A stretch of DNA of 7,164 bases from Collinsella sp. (lineage in GTDB: Bacteria; Actinomycetota; Coriobacteriia; Coriobacteriales; Coriobacteriaceae), in assembly GCA_019425045.1 (NCBI GenBank), contig JAHYYI010000051.1, positions 1-7,164 of the forward strand, in the 5' to 3' direction. The position numbers and the translations under genes are program-made. The notes under the pieces are model-generated. The model did no database searches. It was not told the origin of the DNA and saw only the letters and a program-made list of their open reading frames with translations. How positions within the stretch are numbered: the stretch's first letter is position 1; each line of letters begins with the position of its first letter. Below, one piece after another: positions 1 through 6,584 of the stretch.

Positions 1-30
1 GAGGTCGACAAGCTTATTGAGGAGAAATAA
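1..30 (+). CDS. 3' end of an upstream gene (partial)
   Basis: Frame 1 reads EVDKLIEEK followed by a TAA stop at 28-30, directly abutting the proS ATG at 31. The proS Shine-Dalgarno sequence (GAGGAG, 19-24) lies inside these last codons, which suggests translational coupling and a shared operon. The fragment is too short to identify. From remembered gene order in this class, an isoprenoid gene such as ispG is a plausible neighbour of proS, but nothing in nine residues proves it. The stretch could also be non-coding sequence that happens to be open. Confidence 0.55.
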   Translation, partial: EVDKLIEEK

Positions 31-1752
31 ATGACTCGAGCAATGTATATGTCTAAGCTTTATGCTCCGACGCTCAAAGAGGATCCGGCCGACGCCGAGC
101 TTGCGAGCCATCGCCTGCTGCTTCGTGCCGGCATGATTCGCAAGGAGGCCGCCGGTCTCTATTCCTATCTGCCGCTTGCTTGGCGCTCGATTCGCAAGAT
201 CGAGAACATCGTGCGCGACGAGATGGATGCTGCCGGCGCCCAGGAGCTCATGATGCCCATCATGGTCGATGCCGAGCTGTGGCGTGAGTCCGGCCGTATC
301 GATGCCTATGGCAAGGAGCTCGTGCGCTTTGATGACCGCCACGGCCGCGAGTTCGTGCTCGGCCCCACGCACGAGGAGACCGTGACCGCCTTGGTGCGCA
401 ATGAACTGCGTTCCTACAAGCAGCTGCCGGTGAATCTCTATCACATCCAGGATAAGTTCCGCGACGAATTCCGTCCCCGCTTTGGCCTGATGCGCGGTCG
501 CGAGTTCATCATGAAGGACGCCTACAGCTTCTCTGCCACGCAGGAGAGCCTGCAGGAGGAGTACGACAAGATGAAGCAGGCCTACGCCAATATCTGCGAG
601 CGCTGCTACATCAAGGCCCTGCCCGTCGTCGCCGATTCCGGCGAGATCGGCGGTGACACCTCCGTCGAGTATATGGCGCTGGCCGAGGCCGGCGAGGCTT
701 CGCTGGTCTACTGCGACGATTGCGGCTTTGCTGCCGACGACGAGGCGGCAAGCACCAAGGTCGTTGTGACCGAGGGTCCCGGCGACGGTACGCTCACCAA
801 GGTCGAGACTCCGGGCATGGGCACCATCGAGGCCGTTGCCAAGTTCTTTGGGTTCCCCGAGAACGGCACGCGCAAGTCCCTGGCGCTGATCGATGCCGAG
901 GGTAAGCCCGTTGTGGCCATCGTTCCGGGCGATCACGAGCTCAACGACTGCAAGGCCGAGCACGTCTTTGGCAGGGGCTATCGCATGATGACCGACGAGG
1001 AGCTCCAGACCTACGGTCTGCATAAGGGCTTTATCGGACCGGTTAACCTTCCCGAGGGCATTCGTCTGGTCTGCGACGAGAGCCTGCGTGAGTCCAAGCA
1101 GTGGGCCTGCGGTGCCAACGAGGTCGACTATCACTTTACCGGTGCCTGCCCCGAGCGCGATTTTACCGTCGACGAGTGGGCCGATCTGGTCACCGTCGTT
1201 GCCGGCGATCCCTGCCCGCACTGCGGCAAGCCGCTCTCCGCTGCCCGCGGTATCGAGGTCTCCCAGGTCTTCCAGCTGGGCACCAAGTATTCCGAGGCCA
1301 TGGGTGCCACCTTTATGGACGAGGATGGCAAGGAAAAGCCGCTTATCATGGGCTGCTACGGCGTTGGCGTGTCCCGCTCGCTTGCTGCGGTCGTGGAGCA
1401 GCACAACGACGAGCACGGTATCGTCTGGCCGGTCTCCGTTGCCCCGTACGAGGTCGCGGTGATTCCGCTCGATCCCAAGAAGGAGGAGTGCGCTACCGTC
1501 TGCGACCAAATCGTTGAGGGTCTGTGCGCCGAGGGTATCGAGGTTGTCGTGGATGACCGCGACGAGCGCCCCGGCTTTAAGTTTGCCGACAACGACCTTA
1601 TGGGCTTCCCGTATCAGGTAGTGCTCGGCAAGCGCGGTCTTAAGAACGGCACTGTCGAGCTCAAGGACCGTGCCACGGGCGAGCGCGAGGACGTGGCGAT
1701 CGATGAGGTCGTCGCCAAGGTTGCCGAGCTTGTGAAGGCAGCACGCCGTTAA
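31..1752 (+). CDS. proS: Prolyl-tRNA synthetase, bacterial type with editing domain
   Basis: This cytoplasmic class II aminoacyl-tRNA synthetase charges tRNA-Pro with proline using ATP. At 573 residues it matches the long bacterial form (E. coli about 572). Visible motifs are the GPTHEE loop (111-116), motif 2 (FRDEFRPRFGLMRGREF, 143-159) and motif 3 (GCYGVGVSR, 441-449). Residues of about 225-400 form the inserted INS editing domain, which in this family clears Ala-tRNA-Pro. K282, in the RKSLALI segment, aligns by eye with the known editing lysine. A C-terminal anticodon-binding domain covers about 470-573. Two CxxC pairs (C228/C231 and C395/C398) bracket the insertion and could hold a zinc ion. 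The ATG at 31 has GAGGAG six bases upstream. The ATGs at 43 and 49 are spaced too far from it. The gene appears complete and ends at its own terminator. Confidence 0.97.
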   Translation: MTRAMYMSKLYAPTLKEDPADAELASHRLLLRAGMIRKEAAGLYSYLPLAWRSIRKIENIVRDEMDAAGAQELMMPIMVDAELWRESGRIDAYGKELVRFDDRHGREFVLGPTHEETVTALVRNELRSYKQLPVNLYHIQDKFRDEFRPRFGLMRGREFIMKDAYSFSATQESLQEEYDKMKQAYANICERCYIKALPVVADSGEIGGDTSVEYMALAEAGEASLVYCDDCGFAADDEAASTKVVVTEGPGDGTLTKVETPGMGTIEAVAKFFGFPENGTRKSLALIDAEGKPVVAIVPGDHELNDCKAEHVFGRGYRMMTDEELQTYGLHKGFIGPVNLPEGIRLVCDESLRESKQWACGANEVDYHFTGACPERDFTVDEWADLVTVVAGDPCPHCGKPLSAARGIEVSQVFQLGTKYSEAMGATFMDEDGKEKPLIMGCYGVGVSRSLAAVVEQHNDEHGIVWPVSVAPYEVAVIPLDPKKEECATVCDQIVEGLCAEGIEVVVDDRDERPGFKFADNDLMGFPYQVVLGKRGLKNGTVELKDRATGEREDVAIDEVVAKVAELVKAARR

Positions 1753-1785
1753 TCGACATTTCTGCAAGTAGATGTAATTGCAGGC

Positions 1786-1830
1786 CTGCTCCGCATCTCT
1801 CTTAGGATGAGATGCGGAGCAGTCTTTTTT
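1786..1830 (+). terminator. Intrinsic terminator of proS
   Basis: A perfect 14-bp stem (1786-1799 with 1809-1822; CTGCTCCGCATCTC and its complement) closes a 9-base loop and is followed by TC and six T residues (1825-1830). It lies 34 bases after the proS stop. A weaker hairpin, CTGCAA (1762-1767) with TTGCAG (1778-1783), sits just before it, and the two are joined by the perfect palindrome GCAGGCCTGC (1780-1789). Confidence 0.93.
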
Positions 1831-1854
1831 GTTGCGTGAATAAGCTCGACGGGT

Positions 1855-1898
1855 AAAGGAAAACCCCACAGCCCAAATGAGCTGCGGGGTTTTCCTTT
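1855..1898. terminator. Bidirectional terminator between proS and the kinase gene
   Basis: Two 18-base arms (1855-1872 and 1881-1898) pair with a single A/C mismatch around an 8-base loop. The outer part of the stem is A-rich on the left and T-rich on the right (AAAGGAAAA / TTTTCCTTT), with a CCCC/GGGG core, so RNA from either strand ends in a U-rich tail. It lies 32 bases beyond the stop of the minus-strand kinase and acts as a second barrier behind the proS terminator, which suits a convergent gene boundary. Confidence 0.88.
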
Positions 1899-1930
1899 GT
1901 GCCTCCGATGCGAAATAAATCGCTCAGATA

Positions 1931-2695
1931 CTACTGATAATCGACGACGTCGATCCAGTTCTTAAGGAACTCATCGTTCACGTTGCGCTTACGAGCGAGC
2001 TCGGAAGCGGCGACGATGCTCGTCCACTGACGCACGACCTGCATGGGCATATCGGCGCGGTCGCAGTAGAGCTCCAGGTAGGCCTCAGCCTGGTCCTTGC
2101 TGTTGAGGGCAAAGAGCAGGTAGGTGGTGGCAACGTCGGCAGCAGGGGAGCCCTGGGTGGCATGTGCCCAGTCGCAGACGTACAGCTGGCCGTCGTCGCC
2201 GACGATGACGTTGGAGGGGTTGAAGTCGCCGTGGCAGACCTTGAACTCCTTGGTCATGCCGTCCAGACGCTCCTGAAGGTTGTAGCGCGTGGTGGCATTG
2301 AGCTGATCGAGGCTGTCGATCATGCGGGCGAACTTATCGCGCTGACGGTTGAGCAGCGGGGAGGTGTAGCCGTGGATCTCGATCTGGAGGTCGACGAACA
2401 TCTCGAGGTACTCACCAAAGCGCTGGGGCTCGGCAGTCATCTTCTCGGCAAGGGTGGTGCCCGGAACCTTCTCGGTCACGAGAGCCCAGCCGTTGGCGTT
2501 CTCGAGCTGGGAAACCTCGAGAGCCTTGGGGCTGCGGATGCCGCACTCATTGATGCGGGCAAGATTCAAAGCCTCGTTGAACACGTCGGAGACGGGCTTG
2601 GTCTCGTTAAAGACCTTGACGATCTTGTCGCCCAGGTCGTAAACGACCTTGTTGCCGCGACGGACGAGCTCGGTCTTGGAATCGGGGAGCAGCAT
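1931..2695 (-). CDS. APH-fold small-molecule kinase (phosphotransferase), substrate unknown
   Basis: This 254-residue protein has the aminoglycoside phosphotransferase/choline kinase fold. The Brenner-type catalytic loop is HGDFNPSN, with H155, catalytic D157 and N162. The Mg-binding aspartate is D175 in VCDWA. An N-terminal lobe carries a likely ATP-binding lysine (K24 or K27 in GDKIVKVF) and a hinge-like segment VTEKVPGTTL (73-82). No signal peptide or membrane segment is seen, so it should be cytoplasmic. The family phosphorylates hydroxyls of small molecules such as aminoglycosides, choline, sugars or fructosamines. Nothing here picks a substrate, and it should not be called a resistance gene. 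The ATG at 2695 has AAAGGA (complement of 2703-2708) seven bases upstream. It lies 88 bases downstream of adhE on the same strand, so partial co-transcription is possible. Confidence 0.88.
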   Translation of the reverse strand: MLLPDSKTELVRRGNKVVYDLGDKIVKVFNETKPVSDVFNEALNLARINECGIRSPKALEVSQLENANGWALVTEKVPGTTLAEKMTAEPQRFGEYLEMFVDLQIEIHGYTSPLLNRQRDKFARMIDSLDQLNATTRYNLQERLDGMTKEFKVCHGDFNPSNVIVGDDGQLYVCDWAHATQGSPAADVATTYLLFALNSKDQAEAYLELYCDRADMPMQVVRQWTSIVAASELARKRNVNDEFLKNWIDVVDYQ

Positions 2696-2728
2696 GATTG
2701 CATCCTTTCAACGATGCGATAGAAGCAA

Positions 2729-2764
2729 CGGCGGGGGCGTGCGTACACTCGTGCACCCCCGCCG
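2729..2764 (-). terminator. GC-rich hairpin after adhE; weak terminator or attenuator
   Basis: Arms 2729-2737 (CGGCGGGGG) and 2756-2764 (CCCCCGCCG) form nine perfect G-C pairs. Three more pairs (2740-2742 with 2753-2755) can form across a two-base bulge. Read on the minus strand it lies 19 bases after the adhE stop and is followed by TTGCTTCT, a poor U-tract. It may stop only part of the transcripts, or it may protect the adhE mRNA 3' end, leaving the kinase expressed by read-through. Confidence 0.6.
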
Positions 2765-2783
2765 CAAATAACCGTGCTAAAAA

Positions 2784-5432
2784 CTAGCAGACGGCGTAGT
2801 CCTGGGGCTCGCGGCCGTAGTAGGCGTCCAGGTAGAGCTCCTTGATCTCGCTCATGAGCGGGTAGCGCGGGTTAGCGCCGGTGCACTGGTCGTTGAATGC
2901 CTGCTCGGTCATCTCGTCGAGGGTGTCGAGGAAGTACTGCTCGTCAACACCGTAGTCGGCGATGGTCTTCTTGACACCGATGAAGTCCTTGAGCTCCTCG
3001 AGCTTCGTGATGAAGTTCTCGAAGACCTCCTTGTCGTCCTTGCCCTCGATGCCGCAGTACTTGGCCATCTCGGCGTAGTTGTGCAGCGCGTTGGGGTAAG
3101 GATACTGGGAGAAGGTACCCATCTTGACGGGAGCCTCGGCGGCGTTGTAGCGCATAACGCGGGTCAGGATGACGGCGTTTGCGAGGCCGTGGGGCAGGTG
3201 ATGGAAAGCGCCGAGCTTGTGGGCCATGGAGTGGTTGAGGCCCAGGAAGGCGTTGGCGAAGGCCATACCGGCCATGCAGGAGGCGTTGTGCATCTCCTCG
3301 CGGGCATGCGGGTCCTTGGCACCGTTCGTGAAGCTGGAGGGCAGGTTCTCGAAGACGAGCTTAGCAGCGCGCTCGGAGAGGCCCTTAGTGTAGTCGGAAG
3401 CCATGATGGAGACGTAGGACTCGATGGCGTGGGTCATGACGTCGATGCCGGAGGCAGCGGTCAGGCCGCGCGGGGCGGTCATGCAGTTGTCGGCGTCGAC
3501 GATAGCCATGTTGGGGAGCAGCGCGTAGTCGGCGAGCGGCCACTTGATGCCGGTCTCCTTGTCGGTGATGATGGCGAACGGCGTGCACTCGGAGCCGGTA
3601 CCCGAAGAGGTCGGGACGGCAACGAAGTAGGCCTTCTTGCCCATCTCGGGGAAGGTGAAGATACGCTTGCGGATGTCCATGAAGTCCATGGCCATGTCCT
3701 CAAACTTGCACTCGGGGTGCTCGTACATCATCCACATGATCTTGCCGGCGTCCATAGCGGAGCCACCGCCGACGGCGATGATGACGTCCGGCTCAAAGAG
3801 AGCCATCTGCTTGGCACCACGACGTGCGCACTGCAGCGACGGATCGGGCTCGACGTCGTAGAAGCAGTCGTGGGCGATGCCCATCTCGTCGAGCTTGGCC
3901 TCGATGGCGCGGGTGTTGCCATTCTTGAAGAGGAACTGGTCGGTGACGATGAAGGCGCGCTTCTTGCCCATGACGTTGCCCAGCTCGTCGAGGGCGACGG
4001 GCGTGGAACCCTTCTTGAAGTAGACCTTCTCGGGAGCGCGGAACCACAGCATGTTCTCACGGCGCTCGGCCACAGTCTTAACGTTGATCAAGTGCTTCAC
4101 CCCAACGTTCTCGGAGACGGAGTTGCCGCCCCAGGAGCCGCAGCCCAGGGTCAGAGACGGCTTCATGCCAAAGTTGTACAGGTCACCGATGCCGCCGTGC
4201 GAAGACGGGGTGTTGATGACGATACGGCAGGCCTTCATGACGTGCTCGAACAGGCTGATCTTCTCGGCCTGGGCGGGGTGCACGTACAGAGAGGCGGTGT
4301 GGCCCGGGCCACCGGCGAGCACCAGGTGCTCGGCCTTGTCGACGGCCTCCTGGAAGTCCTTGGCGTGGTACATGGCCAGGACCGGGGAGAGCTTCTCGTG
4401 GGAGAACTCCTCCTTGGCGGGGTCGGTGGAGGTGACCTCGGCGATCAGGATCTTGGTCTTGGCGGGAACCTCGATGCCGGCGAGCTCGGCGATCTTGGCG
4501 GCAGCCATGCCGGGGATGCGGTGGTCGAGAGCGCCGTTCTTGAACATGGCGGCACGCAGGGCCTCCATCTCGGCACCCTGCTTGACGAAGTAGCAGCCGC
4601 GCTTCTGGAACTCGGCTTTGACCTGGTCATAGATGGTGTCGATGACGGTCACGGACTGCTCGGAAGCGCAGATCATGCCGTTGTCGAAGGTCTTGGAGTG
4701 GATGATGGAGTTGACGGCGAGCAGCACGTCGGCGGTGTCGTCGATGATGACCGGGGTGTTACCGGCGCCAACGCCCAGGGCGGGCTTGCCCGAGGAGTAG
4801 GCGGCCTTGACCATGCCCGGGCCACCGGTGGCGAGGATGATGTCGACGTCACGCATGACCATGTTGGTCAGCTCGATGGAGGGGACATCGACCCAGCCGA
4901 TGATGCCCTCGGGGGCGCCGGCCTTGACGGCGGCGTCAAGCACGAGCTTGGCGGCGGCGATGGTGCACTTGGCGGCTGCCGGGTGCGGGGAGATGATGAT
5001 GCCGTTGCGGGTCTTCAGGCTGATCAGCGTCTTGAAGATCGCGGTGGAGGTGGGGTTGGTCGTCGGGATGACGGCGCCCACGATGCCGATGGGCTCGGCG
5101 ATCTTGGTGATGCCGTAAGCCTCGTCGCGCTCCAGAACGCCACAGGTCTTGGTGTTCTTGTAAGCGTTGTAGATGTACTCTGCGGCGTAGTGGTTCTTGA
5201 TGACCTTGTCCTCAAGAACGCCGCGGCCGGTCTCCTCGATGGCCATCTTCGCCAACGGGATACGAGCCTTGTTGGCGGCCATGGCGGCCTCATAGAAGAT
5301 CTTGTCGACCTGCTCCTGCGTGTACGTAGCAAAAAGCGCCTGGGCCTCTCGCATCTGAGCGAGCTTAGCCTCAAGCGCCTCTACGTTGTCCACAATTGCG
5401 GGAGTAGTGTTTTCCGGTGACTTTTTCACCAT
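2784..5432 (-). CDS. adhE: Bifunctional acetaldehyde-CoA / alcohol dehydrogenase
   Basis: AdhE reduces acetyl-CoA to acetaldehyde and then to ethanol, using two NADH and regenerating NAD+ in anaerobic fermentation. The protein has 882 residues, slightly under E. coli AdhE (891), and is complete. Residues 1 to about 445 form the CoA-acylating aldehyde dehydrogenase, with GVGAGNTPVI (220-229) and catalytic C255 in FDNGMICASEQS. After a short linker, residues from about 460 on form the iron-dependent alcohol dehydrogenase. It carries the NAD-binding motif GGGSAMDAGK (555-564) and the expected iron ligands D664, H668, H734 and H748, whose spacing matches the E. coli set. AdhE family proteins assemble into spirosome filaments in the cytoplasm. 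The ATG at 5432 has AAGGAG (complement of 5439-5444) six bases upstream. Strongly biased G/C-ending codons suggest high expression. Confidence 0.97.
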   Translation of the reverse strand: MVKKSPENTTPAIVDNVEALEAKLAQMREAQALFATYTQEQVDKIFYEAAMAANKARIPLAKMAIEETGRGVLEDKVIKNHYAAEYIYNAYKNTKTCGVLERDEAYGITKIAEPIGIVGAVIPTTNPTSTAIFKTLISLKTRNGIIISPHPAAAKCTIAAAKLVLDAAVKAGAPEGIIGWVDVPSIELTNMVMRDVDIILATGGPGMVKAAYSSGKPALGVGAGNTPVIIDDTADVLLAVNSIIHSKTFDNGMICASEQSVTVIDTIYDQVKAEFQKRGCYFVKQGAEMEALRAAMFKNGALDHRIPGMAAAKIAELAGIEVPAKTKILIAEVTSTDPAKEEFSHEKLSPVLAMYHAKDFQEAVDKAEHLVLAGGPGHTASLYVHPAQAEKISLFEHVMKACRIVINTPSSHGGIGDLYNFGMKPSLTLGCGSWGGNSVSENVGVKHLINVKTVAERRENMLWFRAPEKVYFKKGSTPVALDELGNVMGKKRAFIVTDQFLFKNGNTRAIEAKLDEMGIAHDCFYDVEPDPSLQCARRGAKQMALFEPDVIIAVGGGSAMDAGKIMWMMYEHPECKFEDMAMDFMDIRKRIFTFPEMGKKAYFVAVPTSSGTGSECTPFAIITDKETGIKWPLADYALLPNMAIVDADNCMTAPRGLTAASGIDVMTHAIESYVSIMASDYTKGLSERAAKLVFENLPSSFTNGAKDPHAREEMHNASCMAGMAFANAFLGLNHSMAHKLGAFHHLPHGLANAVILTRVMRYNAAEAPVKMGTFSQYPYPNALHNYAEMAKYCGIEGKDDKEVFENFITKLEELKDFIGVKKTIADYGVDEQYFLDTLDEMTEQAFNDQCTGANPRYPLMSEIKELYLDAYYGREPQDYAVC

Positions 5433-5444
5433 TTGTGTCTCCTT

Positions 5445-5583
5445 GCGATCGGAGATTTACCCTACGTCTTGCATGATAGCAATAAATAATTCGGTAAACG
5501 GTAAGATTCCCGTAAAAGGCATACTAAAACGTTTCAATCAAATGAACCGTTTCAACTTAATCCATCAGCCCAATGCATCGCCC
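5445..5583. other. adhE upstream region
   Basis: This stretch is markedly more A/T-rich than its surroundings and must hold the adhE promoter (minus strand), but I find no well-spaced -35/-10 pair. TATCAT (complement of 5473-5478) is a possible -10 without a good partner. The direct repeat CGGTAAA/CGGTAAG (5492-5505), with a related CGTAAA at 5511-5516, is another short motif series that could bind a regulator. The tandem palindromes at 5525-5554 are listed separately. No gene is seen. Confidence 0.4.
5525..5554. promoter_or_regulatory. Tandem LacI/GalR-like operator candidates upstream of adhE
   Basis: Two 12-base imperfect palindromes, TAAAACGTTTCA (5525-5536) and TGAACCGTTTCA (5543-5554), each differ from the symmetric form TGAAACGTTTCA by one or two bases. 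Their centres are 18 bp apart and both share CGTTTCAA. They lie about 95-120 bases before the adhE start. A central CG flanked by AAA/TTT is typical of LacI-family operators. The regulator is unknown, no such gene is in the window, and the spacing does not fit the catabolite cre consensus. Confidence 0.4.
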
Positions 5584-5645
5584 CGCTCATTGGGGACAGA
5601 CTTACATGAGTGCTTTCACTCATTTGTGACAGACATGGATTTGTC
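5584..5645 (+). repeat. Left REP-like repeat pair of the RAYT cassette
   Basis: Two 29-base units in direct orientation (5584-5612 and 5617-5645) are separated by CTTT, a 33-base period. A unit consists of a CACTCAT arm, a core containing GGGGACAGACTTA, and an ATGAGTG arm complementary to the first. The outer unit matches the far-right unit in inverted orientation at 28 of 29 positions. The inner unit is degenerate, with 21 of 29 matches. Between the units, ATGAGTG (5606-5612) and CACTCAT (5617-5623) form a perfect 7-bp hairpin with a 4-base loop. An additional CCCAATG (5569-5575), complementary to CATTGGG (5588-5594), may be a remnant of a further inverted copy. Confidence 0.9.
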
Positions 5646-5683
5646 ATTTTGCCGTTTTGGGCCTGTTTTTGGCGCAGATTGGA

Positions 5684-5690
5684 TATAAAT
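5684..5690 (+). promoter_or_regulatory. Possible -10 element for the RAYT gene
   Basis: TATAAAT lies 74 bases before the RAYT ATG, inside the cassette. No good -35 hexamer occurs at 16-19 bases, so this is only a weak promoter candidate. It would mean that the gene carries its own low-level promoter. Confidence 0.3.
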
Positions 5691-5753
5691 AGGTCACAGG
5701 CTCAGCATTTCGCGTTCCTTCTCTCCTTTTAGGTGTTGCCTGTACGGCTTTGA

Positions 5754-5759
5754 AAGGAG
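5754..5759 (+). promoter_or_regulatory. Ribosome binding site that fixes the RAYT start
   Basis: AAGGAG lies five bases before the ATG at 5765. A TTG at 5750 in the same frame would extend the protein by five residues, but the Shine-Dalgarno sequence would then sit inside the coding sequence, so ATG 5765 is preferred. Confidence 0.85.
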
Positions 5760-5764
5760 AGACC

Positions 5765-6541
5765 ATGCCCCGATGCGCCCGCGAAATATCGCTCACCGGC
5801 TATTACCACGTCTTTGACCGCGGCAACTCCAAACAGATCATTTTTGAAGATGATTCCGACCGCTATCGTTTCTTATCGGACATCTCAGACAGGTTTGCGT
5901 GCCATGACGTGGCGGTGTTGGCCTGGTGCCTTATGGATAATCACTTCCATTTGATGGTTGATGACCCATATGACAACCTTTCAAAGGCAATGCAGTGCGC
6001 GCTGACGGCCTATGCCAAGTATTTCAATGGAAAAACGGGAAGAACGGGTCACCTGTTTGATAATCGCTATTCGCGGATCGCGGTCGAGTCGGACACGCAG
6101 GCGGTGCAGTTGCTCGATTATATCCATCTCAATCCTGTGAAAGGTGTGCTCGACTCGCTCGATGCCTACCGCTGGTCAAGCTACAAGGCATACCAGCTGG
6201 GATACGATCCCTTTGATATCTGTGACGCGGCCCCTATGCTCGATATTGTCGGAGGCTCTCGTTGCTATTGCGAGCATCTCGAGGAAGTTGCCGGGCGCAT
6301 CTGGTCAGTGGAGATTCTTCCGCGCCGACGGATCCCCGATGAGGACGCCCTTTCCGTTGCGCGCGAAGTTTTGCCGAGCATTGATCCTGCGCTGCTCAAG
6401 GCCCTGCCACGCCCCGAACGCGATGCCTGTCTGCTAAGGCTCAGGCGGGCCCATCTTACGGTCAAGCAAATTGCCCGTATCACCGGTATCGGCGCTACAA
6501 GCGTAACCAAGGCCACCACAGGCTGGAACGAGGCGGCCTGA
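5765..6541 (+). CDS. REP-associated tyrosine transposase (RAYT), Y1/HUH family
   Basis: This 258-residue relative of the IS200/IS605 transposase TnpA should cut and join single-stranded DNA at REP-type hairpins. The HUH motif is H60-F61-H62 in MDNHFHLMV. The probable catalytic tyrosine is Y83 or Y86 in TAYAKYFNGKTGRTGHLF. The family signatures RYSRIAVE (101-108), YIHLNPVKGVL (119-129) and YRWSSYKAY (135-143) are all present. The C-terminus (about 228-254) contains LTVKQIARITGIGATSVTKA, which resembles a helix-turn-helix as in DnaA-like or Xre-like DNA binders. The reading frame is intact. Inverted 29-base repeat pairs flank it 119 bases before the start and 43 bases after the stop, and these are the likely substrate. 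RAYTs are usually single-copy domesticated transposases that spread or maintain REP elements without moving themselves. The role here is inferred from family and context. Confidence 0.92.
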   Translation: MPRCAREISLTGYYHVFDRGNSKQIIFEDDSDRYRFLSDISDRFACHDVAVLAWCLMDNHFHLMVDDPYDNLSKAMQCALTAYAKYFNGKTGRTGHLFDNRYSRIAVESDTQAVQLLDYIHLNPVKGVLDSLDAYRWSSYKAYQLGYDPFDICDAAPMLDIVGGSRCYCEHLEEVAGRIWSVEILPRRRIPDEDALSVAREVLPSIDPALLKALPRPERDACLLRLRRAHLTVKQIARITGIGATSVTKATTGWNEAA

Positions 6542-6584
6542 GGTATGGATTGGGGCCGATCGATGCACTGTGAGCTTAGGAAAG

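Noticed and set aside
1931..2695. Aminoglycoside resistance gene
   Set aside because: Only the general APH fold is visible. It sits in a housekeeping context, and the fold covers many metabolic kinases.
2162..2722. 186-codon open frame antisense to the kinase gene
   Set aside because: It is an antisense shadow with low-complexity V/L/A/D composition. The kinase on the other strand has clear catalytic motifs.
3081..5420. Very long open frame (779 codons) antisense to adhE
   Set aside because: It mirrors the strong G/C third-position bias of adhE, its translation is low-complexity (G, V, D, L, H-rich) and it resembles no protein family. It is a shadow of adhE.
5525..5554. Catabolite-repression cre site (CcpA)
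   Set aside because: The distance between TG and the central CG is one base short of the cre consensus in both palindromes.
5584..5645. CRISPR-like repeat
   Set aside because: There are only two units per side with 4-base spacers and inverted flanks. The layout fits REP/BIME elements of a RAYT and not a CRISPR array, and no cas genes are present.
5386..5688. 100-codon plus-strand open frame across the adhE start and left repeat
   Set aside because: It overlaps the start of adhE, has no good ribosome binding site, and its end merely translates the REP-like repeat.
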